From Arenicola marina (taxonomy: Eukaryota > Annelida > Polychaeta > Arenicolidae): a stretch of 64,000 bases of DNA. Shown in pieces: positions 47,501 to 62,900 of the stretch. The position numbers and the translations under genes are program-made. Numbering within the stretch: position 1 is the stretch's first letter; every line of letters begins with the position of its first letter. The stretch lies in NCBI GenBank assembly GCA_964019135.1, contig OZ025253.1:1954233-2018232 (forward strand), read 5' to 3'. Below the pieces are notes generated by a model. That model was not told the DNA's origin and searched no databases. It saw only the letters and a list, made by a program, of their open reading frames with translations.

Positions 47501-50500
47501 GGAGGTACGTCAGTCACTCATGGGTGGGGGCAAGGAGAGGTGGCATGAAATGAGGGGAGGGAGGTACGTCAGTCACTCATGGGTGAGGGCAAGGAGAGGT
47601 GGCATGAAATGAGGGGAGGGAGATACGTCCGTCACTCATGGGTGGGGGCAAGGAGAAATGGCATGAAATGAGGGGAGGGAGGTACGTCAGTCACTCATGG
47701 GTGAGGGCAAGGAGAGGTGGCATGAAATGAGGGGAGGGAGGTACGTCAGTCACTCATGGGTGGGGGCAAGGAGAGGTGGCATGAAATGAGGGGAGGGAGG
47801 TACGTCAGTCACTCATGGGTGGGGGCAAGGAGAGGTGGCATGAAATGAGGGGAGGGAGGTACGTCCGTCACTCATGGGTGGGGGCAAGGAGAGGTGGCAT
47901 GAAATGAGGGGAGGGAGATACGTCAGTCACTCATGGGTGAGGGCAAGGAGAGGTGGCATGAAATGAGGGGAGGGAGGTACGTCAGTCACTCATGGGTGAG
48001 GGCAAGGAGAGGTGGCATGAAATGAGGGGAGGGAGGTACGTCCGTCACTCATGGGTGGGGGCAAGGAGAGGTGGCATGAAATGAGGGGAGGGAGGTACGT
48101 CAGTCACTCATGGGTGGGGGCAAGGAGAGGTGGCATGAAATGAGGGGAGGGAGGTACGTCAGTCACTCATGGGTGAGGGCAAGGAGAGGTGGCATGAAAT
48201 GAGGGGAGGGAGGTACGTCCGTCACTCATGGGTGGGGGCAAGGAGAGGTGGCATGAAATGAGGGGAGGGAGATACGTCAGTCACTCATGGGTGGGGGCAA
48301 GGAGAGGTGGCATGAAATGAGGGGTGGGAGGTACGTCAGTCACTCATGGGTGAGGGCAAGGAGAGGTGGCATGAAATGAGGGGAGGGAGGTACGTCAGTC
48401 ACTCATGGGTGGGGGCAAGGAGAGGTGGCATGAAATGAGGGGAGGGAGGTACGTCAGTCACTCATGGGTGGGGGCAAGGAGAGGTGGCATGAAATGAGGG
48501 GAGGGAGGTACGTCAGTCACTCATGGGTGGGGGCAAGGAGAGGTGGCATGAAATGAGGGGAGGGAGGTACGTCAGTCACTCATGGGTCGGGGCAAGGAGA
48601 GGTGGCATGAAATGAGGGGAGGGAGGTACGTCAGTCACTCATGGGTGAGGGCAAGGAGAGGTGGCATGAAATGAGGGGAGGGAGGTACGTCAGTCACTCA
48701 TGGGTGGGGGCAAGGAGAGGTGGCATGAAATGAGGGGAGGGAGGTACGTCAGTCACTCATGGGTGAGGGCAAGGAGAGGTGGCATGAAATGAGGGGAGGG
48801 AGGTACGTCCGTCACTCATGGGTGGGGGCAAGGAGAGGTGGCATGAAATGAGGGGTGGGAGGTACGTCAGTCACTCATGGGTGGGGGCAAGGAGAGGTGG
48901 CATGAAATGAGGGGTGGGAGGTACGTCAGTCACTCATGGGTGGGGGCAAGGAGAGGTGGCATGAAATGAGGGGTGGGAGGTACGTCAGTCACTCATGGGT
49001 GGGGGCAAGGAGAGGTGGCATGAAATGAGGGGAGGGAGGTACGTCAGTCACTCATGGGTGAGGGCAAGGAGAGGTGGCATGAAATGAGGGGTGGGAGGTA
49101 CGTCAGTCACTCATGGGTGGGGGCAAGGAGAGGTGGCATGAAATGAGGGGAGGGAGGTACGTCAGTCACTCATGGGTGGGGGCAAGGAGAGGTGGCATGA
49201 AATGAGGGGTGGGAGGTACGTCAGTCACTCATGGGTGGGGGCAAGGAGAGGTGGCATGAAATGAGGGGAGGGAGGTACGTCAGTCACTCATGGGTGAGGG
49301 CAAGGAGAGGTGGCATGAAATGAGGGGTGGGAGGTACGTCAGTCACTCATGGGTGGGGGCAAGGAGAGGTGGCATGAAATGAGGGGTGGGAGGTACGTCA
49401 GTCACTCATGGGTGGGGGCAAGGAGAGGTGGCATGAAATGAGGGGTGGGAGGTACGTCAGTCACTCATGGGTGGGGGCAAGGAGAGGTGGCATGAAATGA
49501 GGGGAGGGAGGTACGTCAGTCACTCATGGGTGAGGGCAAGGAGAGGTGGCATGAAATGAGGGGTGGGAGGTACGTCAGTCACTCATGGGTGGGGGCAAGG
49601 AGAGGTGGCATGAAATGAGGGGAGGGAGGTACGTCAGTCACTCATGGGTGAGGGCAAGGAGAGGTGGCATGAAATGAGGGGTGGGAGGTACGTCAGTCAC
49701 TCATGGGTGGGGGCAAGGAGAGGTGGCATGAAATGAGGGGAGGGAGGTACGTCAGTCACTCATGGGTGAGGGCAAGGAGAGGTGGCATGAAATGAGGGGT
49801 GGGAGGTACGTCAGTCACTCATGGGTGGGGGCAAGGAGAGGTGGCATGAAATGAGGGGTGGGAGGTACGTCAGTCACTCATGGGTGGGGGCAAGGAGAGG
49901 TGGCATGAAATGAGGGGAGGGAGGTACGTCAGTCACTCATGGGTGAGGGCAAGGAGAGGTGGCATGAAATGAGGGGTGGGAGGTACGTCCGTCACTCATG
50001 GGTGGGGGCAAGGAGAGGTGGCATGAAATGAGGGGTGGGAGGTACGTCAGTCACTCATGGGTGGGGGCAAGGAGAGGTGGCATGAAATGAGGGGAGGGAG
50101 GTACGTCAGTCACTCATGGGTGAGGGCAAGGAGAGGTGGCATGAAATGAGGGGAGGGAGGTACGTCCGTCACTCATGGGTGGGGGCAAGGAGAGGTGGCA
50201 TGAAATGAGGGGTGGGAGGTACGTCAGTCACTCATGGGTGGGGGCAAGGAGAGGTGGCATGAAATGAGGGGAGGGAGGTACGTCAGTCACTCATGGGTGA
50301 GGGCAAGGAGAGGTGGCATGAAATGAGGGGTGGGAGGTACGTCAGTCACTCATGGGTGGGGGGCAAGGAGAGGTGGCATGAAATGAGGGGTGGGAGGTAC
50401 TTCAGTCACTCATGGGTGGGGGCAAGGAGAGGTGGCATGAAATGAGGGGAGGGAGGTACGTCAGTCACTCATGGGTAGTGGCAAGGAGAGGTGGCATGAA

Positions 50501-53500
50501 ATGAGGGGTGGGAGGTACGTCAGTCACTCATGGGTGGGGGCAAGGAGAGGTGGCATGAAATGAGGGGAGGGAGGTACGTCAGTCACTCATGGGTGGGGGC
50601 AAGGAGAGGTGGCATGAAATGAGGGGAGGGAGGTACGTCAGTCACTCATGGGTGAGGGCAAGGAGAGGTGGCATGAAATGAGGGGTGGGAGGTACGTCAG
50701 TCACTCATGGGTAGTGGCAAGGAGAGGTGGCATGAAATGAGGGGTGGGAGGTACGTCAGTCACTCATGGGTGGGGGCAAGGAGAGGTGGCATGAAATGAG
50801 GGGAGGGAGGTACGTCAGTCACTCATGGGTGGGGGCAAGGAGAGGTGGCATGAAATGAGGGGTGGGAGGTACGTCAGTCACTCATGGGTGGGGGCAAGGA
50901 GAGGTGGCATGAAATGAGGGGTGGGAGGTACGTCAGTCACTCATGGGTGGGGGCAAGGAGAGGTGGCATGAAATGAGGGGAGGGAGGTACGTCAGTCACT
51001 CATGGGTGGGGGGGAGGAGAGGTGGCATGAAATGAGGGGTGGGAGGTACGTCAGTCACTCATGGGTCGGGGCAAGGAGAGGTGGCATGAAATGAGGGGAG
51101 GGAGGTACGTCAGTCACTCATGGGTGAGGGCAAGGAGAGGTGGCATGAAATGAGGGGAGGGAGATACGTCAGTCACTCATGGGTGGGGGCAAGGAGAGGT
51201 GGCATGAAATGAGGGGTGGGAGGTACGTCAGTCACTCATGGGTGGGGGCAAGGAGAGGTGGCATGAAATGAGGGGTGGGAGGTACGTCAGTCACTCATGG
51301 GTGGGGGCAAGGAGAGGTGGCATGAAATGAGGGGTGGGAGGTACGTCAGCCACTCATGGGTGGGGGCAAGGAGAGGTGGCATGAAATGAGGGGTGGGAGG
51401 TACGTCAGTCACTCATGGGTCGGGGCAAGGAGAGGTGGCATGAAATGAGGGGTGGGAGGTACGTCAGTCACTCATGGGTGAGGGCAAGGAGAGGTGGCAT
51501 GAAATGAGGGGAGGGAGATACGTCAGTCACTCATGGGTGGGGGCAAGGAGAGGTGGCATGAAATGAGGGGTGGGAGGTACGTCAGTCACTCATGGGTGGG
51601 GGCAAGGAGAGGTGGCATGAAATGAGGGGAGGGAGATACGTCAGTCACTCATGGGTGGGGGCAAGGAGAGGTGGCATGAAATGAGGGGTGGGAGGTACGT
51701 CAGTCACTCATGGGTGGGGGCAAGGAGAGGTGGCATGAAATGAGGGGTGGGAGGTACGTCAGTCACTCATGGGTGGGGGCAAGGAGAGGTGGCATGAAAT
51801 GAGGGGTGGGAGGTACGTCAGCCACTCATGGGTGGGGGCAAGGAGAGGTGGCATGAAATGAGGGGTGGGAGGTACGTCAGTCACTCATGGGTGAGGGCAA
51901 GGAGAGGTGGCAGGAAATGAGGGGTGGGAGGTACGTCAGTCACTCATGGGTGGGGGCAAGGAGAGGTGGCATGAAATGAGGGGTGGGAGGTACGTCAGCC
52001 ACTCATGGGTGGGGGCAAGGAGAGGTGGCATGAAATGAGGGGTGGGAGGTACGTCAGTCACTCATGGGTGGGGGCAAGGAGAGGTGGCATGAAATGAGGG
52101 GTGGGAGGTACGTCAGTCACTCATGGGTGGGGGCAAGGAGAGGTGGCATGAAATGAGGGGTGGGAGGTACGTCAGTCACTCATGGGTGGGGGCAAGGAGA
52201 GGTGGCATGAAATGAGGGGAGGGAGGTACGTCAGTCACTCATGGGTGAGGGCAAGGAGAGGTGGCATGAAATGAGGGGAGGGAGGTACGTCAGTCACTCA
52301 TGGGTGGGGGCAAGGAGAGGTGGCATGAAATGAGGGGAGGGAGGTACGTCAGTCACTCATGGGTGAGGGCAAGGAGAGGTGGCATGAAATGAGGGGAGGG
52401 AGGTACGTCAGTCACTCATGGGTGGGGGCAAGGAGAGGTGGCATGAAATGAGGGGTGGGAGGTACGTCAGTCACTCATGGGTGGGGGCAAGGAGAGGTGG
52501 CATGAAATGAGGGGTGGGAGGTACGTCAGTCACTCATGGGTGGGGGCAAGGAGAGGTGGCATGAAATGAGGGGAGGGAGGTACGTCAGTCACTCATGGGT
52601 GGGGGCAAGGAGAGGTGGCATGAAATGAGGGGAGGGAGGTACGTCAGTCACTCATGGGTGGGGGCAAGGAGAGGTGGCATGAAATGAGGGGTGGGAGATA
52701 CGTCAGTCACTCATGGGTGGGGGCAAGGAGAGGTGGCATGAAATGAGGGGAGGGAGGTACGTCAGTCACTCATGGGTGAGGGCAAGGAGAGGTGGCATGA
52801 AATGAGAGGAGGGAGGTACGTCAGTCACTCATGGGTGGGGGCAAGGAGAGGTGGCATGAAATGAGGGGAGGGAGGTACGTCAGTCACTCATGGGTGGGGG
52901 CAAGGAGAGGTGGCATGAAATGAGGGGAGGGAGGTACGTCAGTCACTCATGGGTGGGGGCAAGGAGAGGTGGCATGAAATGAGGGGAGGGAGGTACGTCA
53001 GTCACTCATGGGTGAGGGCAAGGAGAGGTGGCATGAAATGAGGGGAGGGAGGTACGTCAGTCACTCATGGGTGGGGGCAAGGAGAGGTGGCATGAAATGA
53101 GGGGAGGGAGGTACGTCAGTCACTCATGGGTGAGGGCAAGGAGAGGTGGCATGAAATGAGGGGAGGGAGGTACGTCAGTCACTCATGGGTGGGGGCAAGG
53201 AGAGGTGGCATGAAATGAGGGGAGGGAGGTACGTCCGTCACTCATGGGTGAGGGCAAGGAGAGGTGGCATGAAATGAGGGGAGGGAGGTACGTCAGTCAC
53301 TCATGGGTGGGGGCAAGGAGAGGTGGCATGAAATGAGGGGAGGGAGGTACGTCAGTCACTCATGGGTGAGGGCAAGGAGAGGTGGCATGAAATGAGGGGA
53401 GGGAGGTACGTCAGTCACTCATGGGTGGGGGCAAGGAGAGGTGGCATGAAATGAGGGGAGGGAGGTACGTCAGTCACTCATGGGTGAGGGCAAGGAGAGG

Positions 53501-56500
53501 TGGCATGAAATGAGGGGAGGGAGGTACGTCAGTCACTCATGGGTGGGGGCAAGGAGAGGTGGCATGAAATGAGGGGAGGGAGGTACGTCCGTCACTCATG
53601 GGTGAGGGCAAGGAGAGGTGGCATGAAATGAGGGGAGGGAGGTACGTCAGTCACTCATGGGTGGGGGCAAGGAGAGGTGGCATGAAATGAGGGGAGGGAG
53701 GTACGTCAGTCACTCATGGGTGGTGGCAAGGAGAGGTGGCATGAAATGAGGGGAGGGAGGTACGTCAGTCACTCATGGGTGAGGGCAAGGAGAGGTGGCA
53801 TGAAATGAGGGGAGGGAGGTACGTCAGTCACTCATGAGTGAGGGCAAGGAGAGGTGGCATGAAATGAGGGGAGGGAGGTACGTCAGTCACTCATGGGTGA
53901 GGGCAAGGAGAGGTGGCATGAAATGAGGGGAGGGAGGTACGTCAGTCACTCATGGGTGAGGGCAAGGAGAGGTGGCATGAAATGAGGGGAGGGAGGTACG
54001 TCAGTCACTCATGGGTGAGGGCAAGGAGAGGTGGCATGAAATGAGGGGAGGGAGGTACGTCAGTCACTCATGGGTGAGGGCAAGGAGAGGTGGCATGAAA
54101 TGAGGGGAGGGAGGTACGTCAGTCACTCATGGGTGGTGGGGAGGAGAGGTGGCATGAAATGAGGGGAGGGAGGTACGTCAGTCACTCATGGGTGAGGGCA
54201 AGGAGAGGTGGCATGAAATGAGGGGAGGGAGGTACGTCAGTCACTCATGGGTGAGGGCAAGGAGAGGTGGCATGAAATGAGGGGAGGGAGGTACGTCAGT
54301 CACTCATGGGTAAGGGCAAGGAGAGGTTGCATGAAATGAGGGGAGGGAGGTACGTCAGTCACTCATGGGTGAGGGCAAGGAGAGGTGGCATGAAATGAGG
54401 GGAGGGAGGTACGTCAGTCACTCATGGGTGAGGGCAAGGAGAGGTGGCATGAAATGAGGGGAGGGAGGTACGTCAGTCACTCATGGGTGGTGGGGAGGAG
54501 AGGTGGCATGAAATGAGGGGAGGGAGGTACGTCAGTCACTCATGGGTGAGGGCAAGGAGAGGTGGCATGAAATGAGGGGAGGGAGGTACGTCAGTCACTC
54601 ATGGGTGAGGGCAAGGAGAGGTGGCATGAAATGAGGGGAGGGAGGTACGTCAGTCACTCATGGGTGAGGGCAAGGAGAGGTGGCATGAAATGAGGGGAGG
54701 GAGGTACGTCAGTCACTCATGGGTGAGGGCAAGGAGAGGTGGCATGAAATGAGGGGAGGGAGGTACGTCAGTCACTCATGGGTGAGGGCAAGGAGAGGTG
54801 GCATGAAATGAGGGGAGGGAGGTACGTCAGTCACTCATGGGTGAGGGCAAGGAGAGGTGGCATGAAATGAGGGGAGGGAGGTACGTCAGTCACTCATGGG
54901 TGGTGGGGAGGAGAGGTGGCATGAAATGAGGGGAGGGAGGTACGTCAGTCACTCATGGGTGAGGGCAAGGAGAGGTGGCATGAAATGAGGGGAGGGAGGT
55001 ACGTCAGTCACTCATGGGTGGTGGGGAGGAGAGGTGGCATGAAATGAGGGGAGGGATGTACGTCAGTCACTCATGGGTGGGGGCAAGGAGAGGTGGCATG
55101 AAATGAGTGGAGGGAGGTACGTCAGTCACTCATGGGTGAGGGGGAGGAGAGGTGGCATGAAATGAGGGGAGGGAGGTACGTCAGTCACTCATGGGTGGGG
55201 GCAAGGAGAGGTGGCATGAAATGAGGGGAGGGAGGTACGTCAGTCACTCATGGGTATGGGCAAGGAGAGGTGGCATGAAATGAGGGGAGGGAGGTACGTC
55301 AGTCACTCATGGGTGAGGGCAAGGAGAGGTGGCATGAAATGAGGGGAGGGAGGTACGTCAGTCACTCATGGGTGGGGGCAAGGAGAGGTGGCATGAAATG
55401 AGGGGAGGGATGTACGTCAGTCACTCATGGGTGAGGGCAAGGAGAGGTGGCATGAAATGAGGGGAGTGAGGTACGTCAGTCACTCATGGGTGGGGGCAAG
55501 GAGAGGTGGCATGAAATGAGGGGAGGGAGGTACGTCAGTCACTCATGGGTGGTGGGGAGGAGAGGTGGCATGAAATGAGAGGGAGGGAGGTACGTCAGCC
55601 ACTCATGGGTGGGGGCAAGGAGAGGTGGCATGAAATGAGGGGAGGGAGGTACGTCAGTCACTCATGGGTGGGGGCAAGGAGAGGTGGCATGAAATGAGGG
55701 GAGGGAGGTACGTCAGTCACTCATGGGTGGGGGCAAGGAGAGGTGGCATGAAATGAGGGGAGGGAGGTACGTCAGTCACTCATGGGTGGGGGCAAGGAGA
55801 GGTGGCATGAAATGAGGGGAGGGAGGTACGTCAGTCACTCATGGGTGGGGGCAAGGAGAGGTGGCATGAAATGAGGGGAGGGAGGTACGTCAGTCACTCA
55901 TGGGTGAGGGCAAGGAGAGGTGGCATGAAATGAGGGGAGGGAGGTACGTCAGTCACTCATGGGTGAGGGCAAGGAGAGGTGGCATGAAATGAGGGGAGGG
56001 AGGTACGTCAGTCACTCATGGGTGGGGGCAAGGAGAGGTGGCATGAAATGAGGGGAGGGAGGTACGTCAGTCACTCATGGGTGGGGGCAAGGAGAGGTGG
56101 CATGAAATGAGTGGAGGGAGGTACGTCAGTCACTCATGGGTGGGGGCAAGGAGAGGTGGCATGAAATGAGGGGAGGGAGGTACGTCAGTCACTCATGGGT
56201 GGGGGCAAGGAGAGGTGGCATGAAATGAGGGGAGGGAGGTACGTCAGTCACTCATGGGTGGGGGCAAGGAGAGGTGGCATGAAATGAGGGGAGGGAGGTA
56301 CGTCAGTCACTCATGGGTGAGGGCAAGGAGAGGTGGCATGAAATGAGGGGAGGGAGGTACGTCAGTCACTCATGGGTGGGGGCAAGGAGAGGTGGCATGA
56401 AATGAGGGGAGGGAGGTACGTCAGTCACTCATGGGTGGGGGCAAGGAGAGGTGGCATGAAATGAGTGGAGGGAGGTACGTCAGTCACTCATGGGTGGGGG

Positions 56501-56888
56501 CAAGGAGAGGTGGCATGAAATGAGGGGAGGGAGGTACGTCAGTCACTCATGGGTGGTGGGGAGGAGAGGTGGCATGAAATGAGGGGTGGGAGGTACGTCA
56601 GTCACTCATGGGTGGGGGCAAGGAGAGGTGGCATGAAATGAGGGGTGGGAGGTACGTCAGTCACTCATGGGTGGGGGCAAGGAGAGGTGGCATGAAATGA
56701 GGGGAGGGAGGTACGTCAGTCACTCATGGGTGGGGGCAAGGAGAGGTGGCATGAAATGAGGGGAGGGAGGTACGTCAGTCACTCATGGGTGGGGGCAAGG
56801 AGAGGTGGCATGAAATGAGGGGAGGGAGGTACGTCAGTCACTCATGGGTAGTGGCAAGGAGAGGTGGCATGAAATGAGGGGTGGGAGG

Positions 56889-56931
56889 TACGTCAGTCAC
56901 TCATGGGTGGGGGCAAGGAGAGGTGGGAGGT
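56889..56931. repeat. Single 42-bp short unit in array 4
   Basis: TACGTC markers at 56889 and 56931 are 42 bp apart in otherwise 59/60-bp surroundings. The sequence reads GAGAGGTGGGAGG, as expected if 17 bp were lost between two GGTGG direct repeats of the normal unit. Confidence 0.85.
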
Positions 56932-59900
56932 ACGTCAGTCACTCATGGGTCGGGGGCAAGGAGAGGTGGCATGAAATGAGGGGTGGGAGGTACGTCAGTC
57001 ACTCATGGGTGGGGGCAAGGAGAGGTGGCATGAAATGAGGGGAGGGAGGTACGTCAGTCACTCATGGGTAGTGGCAAGGAGAGGTGGCATGAAATGAGGG
57101 GAGGGAGGTACGTCAGTCACTCATGGGTGAGGGCAAGGAGAGGTGGCATGAAATGAGGGGAGGGATGTACGTCAGTCACTCATGGGTCGGGGGCAAGGAG
57201 AGGTGGCATGAAATGAGGGGTGGGAGGTACGTCAGTCACTCATGGGTGGGGGCAAGGAGAGGTGGCATGAAATGAGGGGAGGGAGGTACGTCAGTCACTC
57301 ATAGGTGAGGGCAAGGAGAGGTGGCATGAAATGAGGGGTGGGAGGTACGTCAGTCACTCATGGGTGGGGGCAAGGAGAGGTGGCATGAAATGAGGGGAGG
57401 GAGGTACGTCAGTCACTCATGGGTGGTGGGGAGGAGAGGTGGCATGAAATGAGGGGAGGGAGGTACGTCAGTCACTCATGGGTGGGGGCAAGGAGAGGTG
57501 GCATGAAATGAGTGGAGGGAGGTACGTCAGTCACTCATGGGTGGTGGGGAGGAGAGGTGGCATGAAATGAGGGGTGGGAGGTACGTCAGTCACTCATGGG
57601 TGGGGGCAAGGAGAGGTGGCATGAAATGAGGGGAGGGAGGTACGTCAGTCACTCATGGGTAGTGGCAAGGAGAGGTGGCATGAAATGAGGGGAGGGAGGT
57701 ACGTCAGTCACTCATGGGTGGGGGCAAGGAGAGGTGGCATGAAATGAGGGGAGGGAGGTACGTCAGTCACTCATGGGTGGGTGCAAGGAGAGGTGGCATG
57801 AAATGAGGGGAGGGAGGTACGTCAGTCACTCATGGGTGAGGGCAAGGAGAGGTGGCATGAAATGAGGGGAGGGAGGTACGTCAGTCACTCATGGGTGGGG
57901 GCAAGGAGAGGTGGCATGAAATGAGGGGAGGGAGGTACGTCAGTCAATCATGGGTGGGGGCAAGGAGAGGTGGCATGAAATGAGGGGAGGGAGGTACGTC
58001 AGTCACTCATGGGTGGGGGCAAGGAGAGGTGGCATGAAATGAGGGGAGGGAGGTACGTCAGTCACTCATGGGTGGGGGCAAGGAGAGGTGGCATGAAATG
58101 AGGGGAGGGAGGTACGTCAGTCACTCATGGGTGGGTGCAAGGAGAGGTGGCATGAAATGAGGGGTGGGAGGTACGTCAGTCACTCATGGGTGAGGGCAAG
58201 GAGAGGTGGCATGAAATGAGGGGAGTGAGGTACGTCAGTCACTCATGGGTGGGTGCAAGGAGAGGTGGCATGAAATGAGGGGTGGGAGGTACGTCAGTCA
58301 CTCATGGGTGGGGGCAAGGAGAGGTGGCATGAAATGAGGGGAGGGAGGTACGTCAGTCACTCATGGGTGGGGGCAAGGAGAGGTGGCATGAAATGAGGGG
58401 AGGGAGGTACGTCAGTCACTCATGGGTGAGGGCAAGGAGAGGTGGCATGAAATGAGGGGAGGGAGGTACGTCAGTCACTCATGGGTGAGGGCAAGGAGAG
58501 GTGGCATGAAATGAGGGGAGGGAGGTACGTCAGTCACTCATGGGTGGGGGCAAGGAGAGGTGGCATGAAATGAGGGGTGGGAGGTACGTCAGTCACTCAT
58601 GGGTGGGGGCAAGGAGAGGTGGCATGAAATGAGGGGAGGGAGGTACGTCAGTCACTCATGGGTGGGGGCAAGGAGAGGTGGCATGAAATGAGGGGAGGGA
58701 GGTACGTCAGTCACTCATGGGTGGGGGCAAGGAGAGGTGGCATGAAATGAGGGGTGGGAGGTACGTCAGTCACTCATGGGTGAGGGCAAGGAGAGGTGGC
58801 ATGAAATGAGGGGAGGGAGGTACGTCAGTCACTCATGGGTGGGGGCAAGGAGAGGTGGCATGAAATGAGGGGAGGGAGGTACGTCAGTCACTCATGGGTG
58901 AGGGCAAGGAGAGGTGGCATGAAATGAGGGGAGGGAGGTACGTCAGTCACTCATGGGTGGGGGCAAGGAGAGGTGGCATGAAATGAGGGGAGGGAGGTAC
59001 GTCAGTCACTCATGGGTGGGGGCAAGGAGAGGTGGCATGAAATGAGGGGAGGGAGGTACGTCAGTCACTCATGGGTGAGGGCAAGGAGAGGTGGCATGAA
59101 ATGAGGGGAGGGAGGTACGTCAGTCAATCATGGGTGGGGGCAAGGAGAGGTGGCATGAAATGAGGGGAGGGAGGTACGTCAGTCACGCATGGGTGGGGGC
59201 AAGGAGAGGTGGCATGAAATGAGGGGAGGGAGGTACGTCAGTCACGCATGGGTGGGGGCAAGGAGAGGTGGCATGAAATGAGGGGAGGGAGGTACGTCAG
59301 TCACTCATGGGTGAGGGCAAGGAGAGGTGGCATGAAATGAGGGGAGGGAGGTACGTCAGCCACTCATGGGTCGGGGCAAGGAGAGGTGGCATGAAATGAG
59401 TGGAGGGAGGTACGTCAGTCACTCATGGGTGGGGGCAAGGAGAGGTGGCATGAAATGAGGGGTGGGAGGTACGTCAGTCACTCATGGGTGGGGGCAAGGA
59501 GAGGTGGCATGAAATGAGGGGAGGGAGGTACGTCAGTCACTCATGGGTGGGGGCAAGGAGAGGTGGCATGAAATGAGGGGTGGGAGGTACGTCAGTCACT
59601 CATGGGTGGTGGGGAGGAGAGGTGGCATGAAATGAGGGGAGGGAGGTACGTCAGTCACTCATGGGTGGGGGCAAGGAGAGGTGGCATGAAATGAGGGGTG
59701 GGAGGTACGTCAGTCACTCATGGGTGGGGGCAAGGAGAGGTGGCATGAAATGAGGGGAGGGAGGTACGTCAGTCACTCATGGGTGGGGGCAAAGAGAGGT
59801 GGCATGAAATGAGGGGAGGGAGGTACGTCAGTCACTCATGGGTGGGGGCAAGGAGAGGTGGCATGAAATGAGGGGAGGGAGGTACGTCAGTCACTCATGG

Positions 59901-62900
59901 GTGGGTGCAAGGAGAGGTGGCATGAAATGAGGGGTGGGAGGTACGTCAGTCACTGATGGGTGGGTGCAAGGAGAGGTGGCATGAAATGAGGGGAGGGAGG
60001 TACGTCAGTCACTCATGGGTCGGGGCAAGGAGAGGTGGCATGAAATGAGGGGAGGGAGGTACGTCAGTCACTCATGGGTGGGGGCAAGGAGAGGTGGCAT
60101 GAAATGAGGGGTGGGAGGTACGTCAGTCACTCATGGGTGAGGGCAAGGAGAGGTGGCATGAAATGAGGGGAGGGAGGTACGTCAGTCACTCATGGGTGGG
60201 GGCAAGGAGAGGTGGCATGAAATGAGGGGAGGGAGGTACGTCAGTCACTCATGGGTGGGGGCAAGGAGAGGTGGCATGAAATGAGGGGAGGGAGGTACGT
60301 CAGTCACTCATGGGTGGGGGCAAGGAGAGGTGGCATGAAATGAGGGGAGGGAGGTACGTCAGTCACCCATGGGTGGGGGCAAGGAGAGGTGGCATGAAAT
60401 GAGGGGAGGGAGGTACGTCCGTCACTCATGGGTGGGGGCAAGGAGAGGTGGCATGAAATGAGGGGAGGGAGGTACGTCAGTCACTCATGTGTGGGGGCAA
60501 GGAGAGGTGGCATGAAATGAGGGGAGGGAGGTACGTCAGTCACTCATGGGTGAGGGCAAGGAGAGGTGGCATGAAATGAGGGGTGGGAGGTACGTCAGTC
60601 ACTCATGGGTGGGGGCAAGGAGAGGTGGCATGAAATGAGGGGAGGGAGGTACGTCAGTCACTCATGGGTGGGGGCAAGGAGAGGTGGCATGAAATGAGGG
60701 GTGGGAGGTACATCAGTCACTCATGGGTGGGGGCAAGGAGAGGTGGCATGAAATGAGGGGTGGGAGGTACGTCAGTCACTCATGGGTGGGGGCAAGGAGA
60801 GGTGGCATGAAATGAGGGGAGGGAGGTACGTCAGTCACTCATGGGTGGTGGGGAGGAGAGGTGGCATGAAATGAGGGGTGGGAGGTACGTCAGTCACTCA
60901 TGGGTGGGGGCAAGGAGAGGTGGCATGAAATGAGGGGAGGGAGGTACGTCAGTCACTCATGGGTGGTGGGGAGGAGAGGTGGCATGAAATGAGGGGAGGG
61001 AGGTACGTCAGTCACTCATGGGTGGGGGCAAGGAGAGGTGGCATGAAATGAGGGGAGTGAGGTACGTCAGTCACTCATGGGTGGGGGCAAGGAGAGGTGG
61101 CATGAAATGAGGGGAGGGAGGTACGTCAGTCACTCATGGGTGGGGGCAAGGAGAGGTGGCATGAAATGAGGGGAGGGAGGTACGTCAGTCACTCATGGGT
61201 GGGGGCAAGGAGAGGTGGCATGAAATGAGGGGAGTGAGGTACGTCAGTCACTCATGGGTGGGGGCAAGGAGAGGTGGCATGAAATGAGGGGAGGGAGGTA
61301 CGTCAGTCACTCATGGGTGAGGGCAAGGAGAGGTGGCATGAAATGAGGGGTGGGAGGTACATCAGTCACTCATGGGTGGGGGCAAGGAGAGGTGGCATGA
61401 AATGAGGGGAGGGAGGTACGTCAGTCACTCATGGGTGGGGGCAAGGAGAGGTGGCATGAAATGAGGGGAGGGAGGTACGTCAGTCACTCATGGGTGGGGG
61501 CAAGGAGAGGTGGCATGAAATGAGGGGAGGGAGGTACGTCAGTCACTCATGGGTGGGGGCAAGGAGAGGTGGCATGAAATGAGGGGAGGGAGGTACGTCA
61601 GTCACTCATGGGTGGGGGCAAGGAGAGGTGGCATGAAATGAGGGGTGGGAGGTACATCAGTCACTCATGGGTGGGGGCAAGGAGAGGTGGCATGAAATGA
61701 GGGGTGGGAGGTACGTCAGTCACTCATGGGTGGGGGCAAGGAAAGGTGGCATGAAATGAGGGGAGGGAGGTACGTCAGTCACTCATGGGTGGGGGCAAGG
61801 AGAGGTGGCATGAAATGAGGGGAGTGAGGTACGTCAGTCACTCATGGGTGGGGGCAAGGAGAGGTGGCATGAAATGAGGGGAGGGAGGTACGTCAGTCAC
61901 TCATGGGTGAGGGCAAGGAGAGGTGGCATGAAATGAGGGGTGGGAGGTACGTCAGTCACTCATGGGTGAGGGCAAGGAGAGGTGGCATGAAATGAGGGGA
62001 GGGAGGTACGTCAGTCACTCATGGGTGGGGGCAAGGAGAGGTGGCATGAAATGAGGGGTGGGAGGTACGTCAGTCACTCATGGGTGAGGGCAAGGAGAGG
62101 TGGCATGAAATGAGGGGTGGGAGGTACGTCAGTCACTCATGTGTGGGGGCAAGGAGAGGTGGCATGAAATGAGGGGAGGGAGGTACGTCAGTCACTCATG
62201 GGTGAGGGCAAGGAGAGGTGGCATGAAATGAGGGGTGGGAGGTACGTCAGTCACTCATGGGTGGGGGCAAGGAGAGGTGGCATGAAATGAGGGGAGGGAG
62301 GTACGTCAGTCACTCATGGGTCGGGGCAAGGAGAGGTGGCATGAAATGAGGGGAGGGAGGTACGTCAGTCACTCATGGGTGGGGGCAAGGAGAGGTGGCA
62401 TGAAATGAGGGGAGGGAGGTACGTCAGTCACTCATGGGTGGGGGCAAGGAGAGGTGGCATGAAATGAGGGGAGGGAGGTACATCAGTCACTCATGGGTGG
62501 GGGCAAGGAGAGGTGGCATGAAATGAGGGGTGGGAGGTACGTCAGTCACTCATGGGTGAGGGCAAGGAGAGGTGGCATGAAATGAGGGGAGGGAGGTACG
62601 TCAGTCACTCATGGGTGAGGGCAAGGAGAGGTGGTATGAAATGAGGGAAGGGAGGTACGTCAGTCACTCATGGGTCGGGGCAAGGAGAGGTGGCATGAAA
62701 TGAGGGGTGGGAGGTACATCAGTCACTCATGGGTGGGGGCAAGGAGAGGTGGCATGAAATGAGGGGTGGGAGGTACGTCAGTCACTCATGGGTGAGGGCA
62801 AGGAGAGGTGGCATGAAATGAGGGGAGGGAGGTACGTCAGTCACTCATGGGTGAGGGCAAGGAGAGGTGGCATGAAATGAGGGAAGGGAGGTACGTCAGT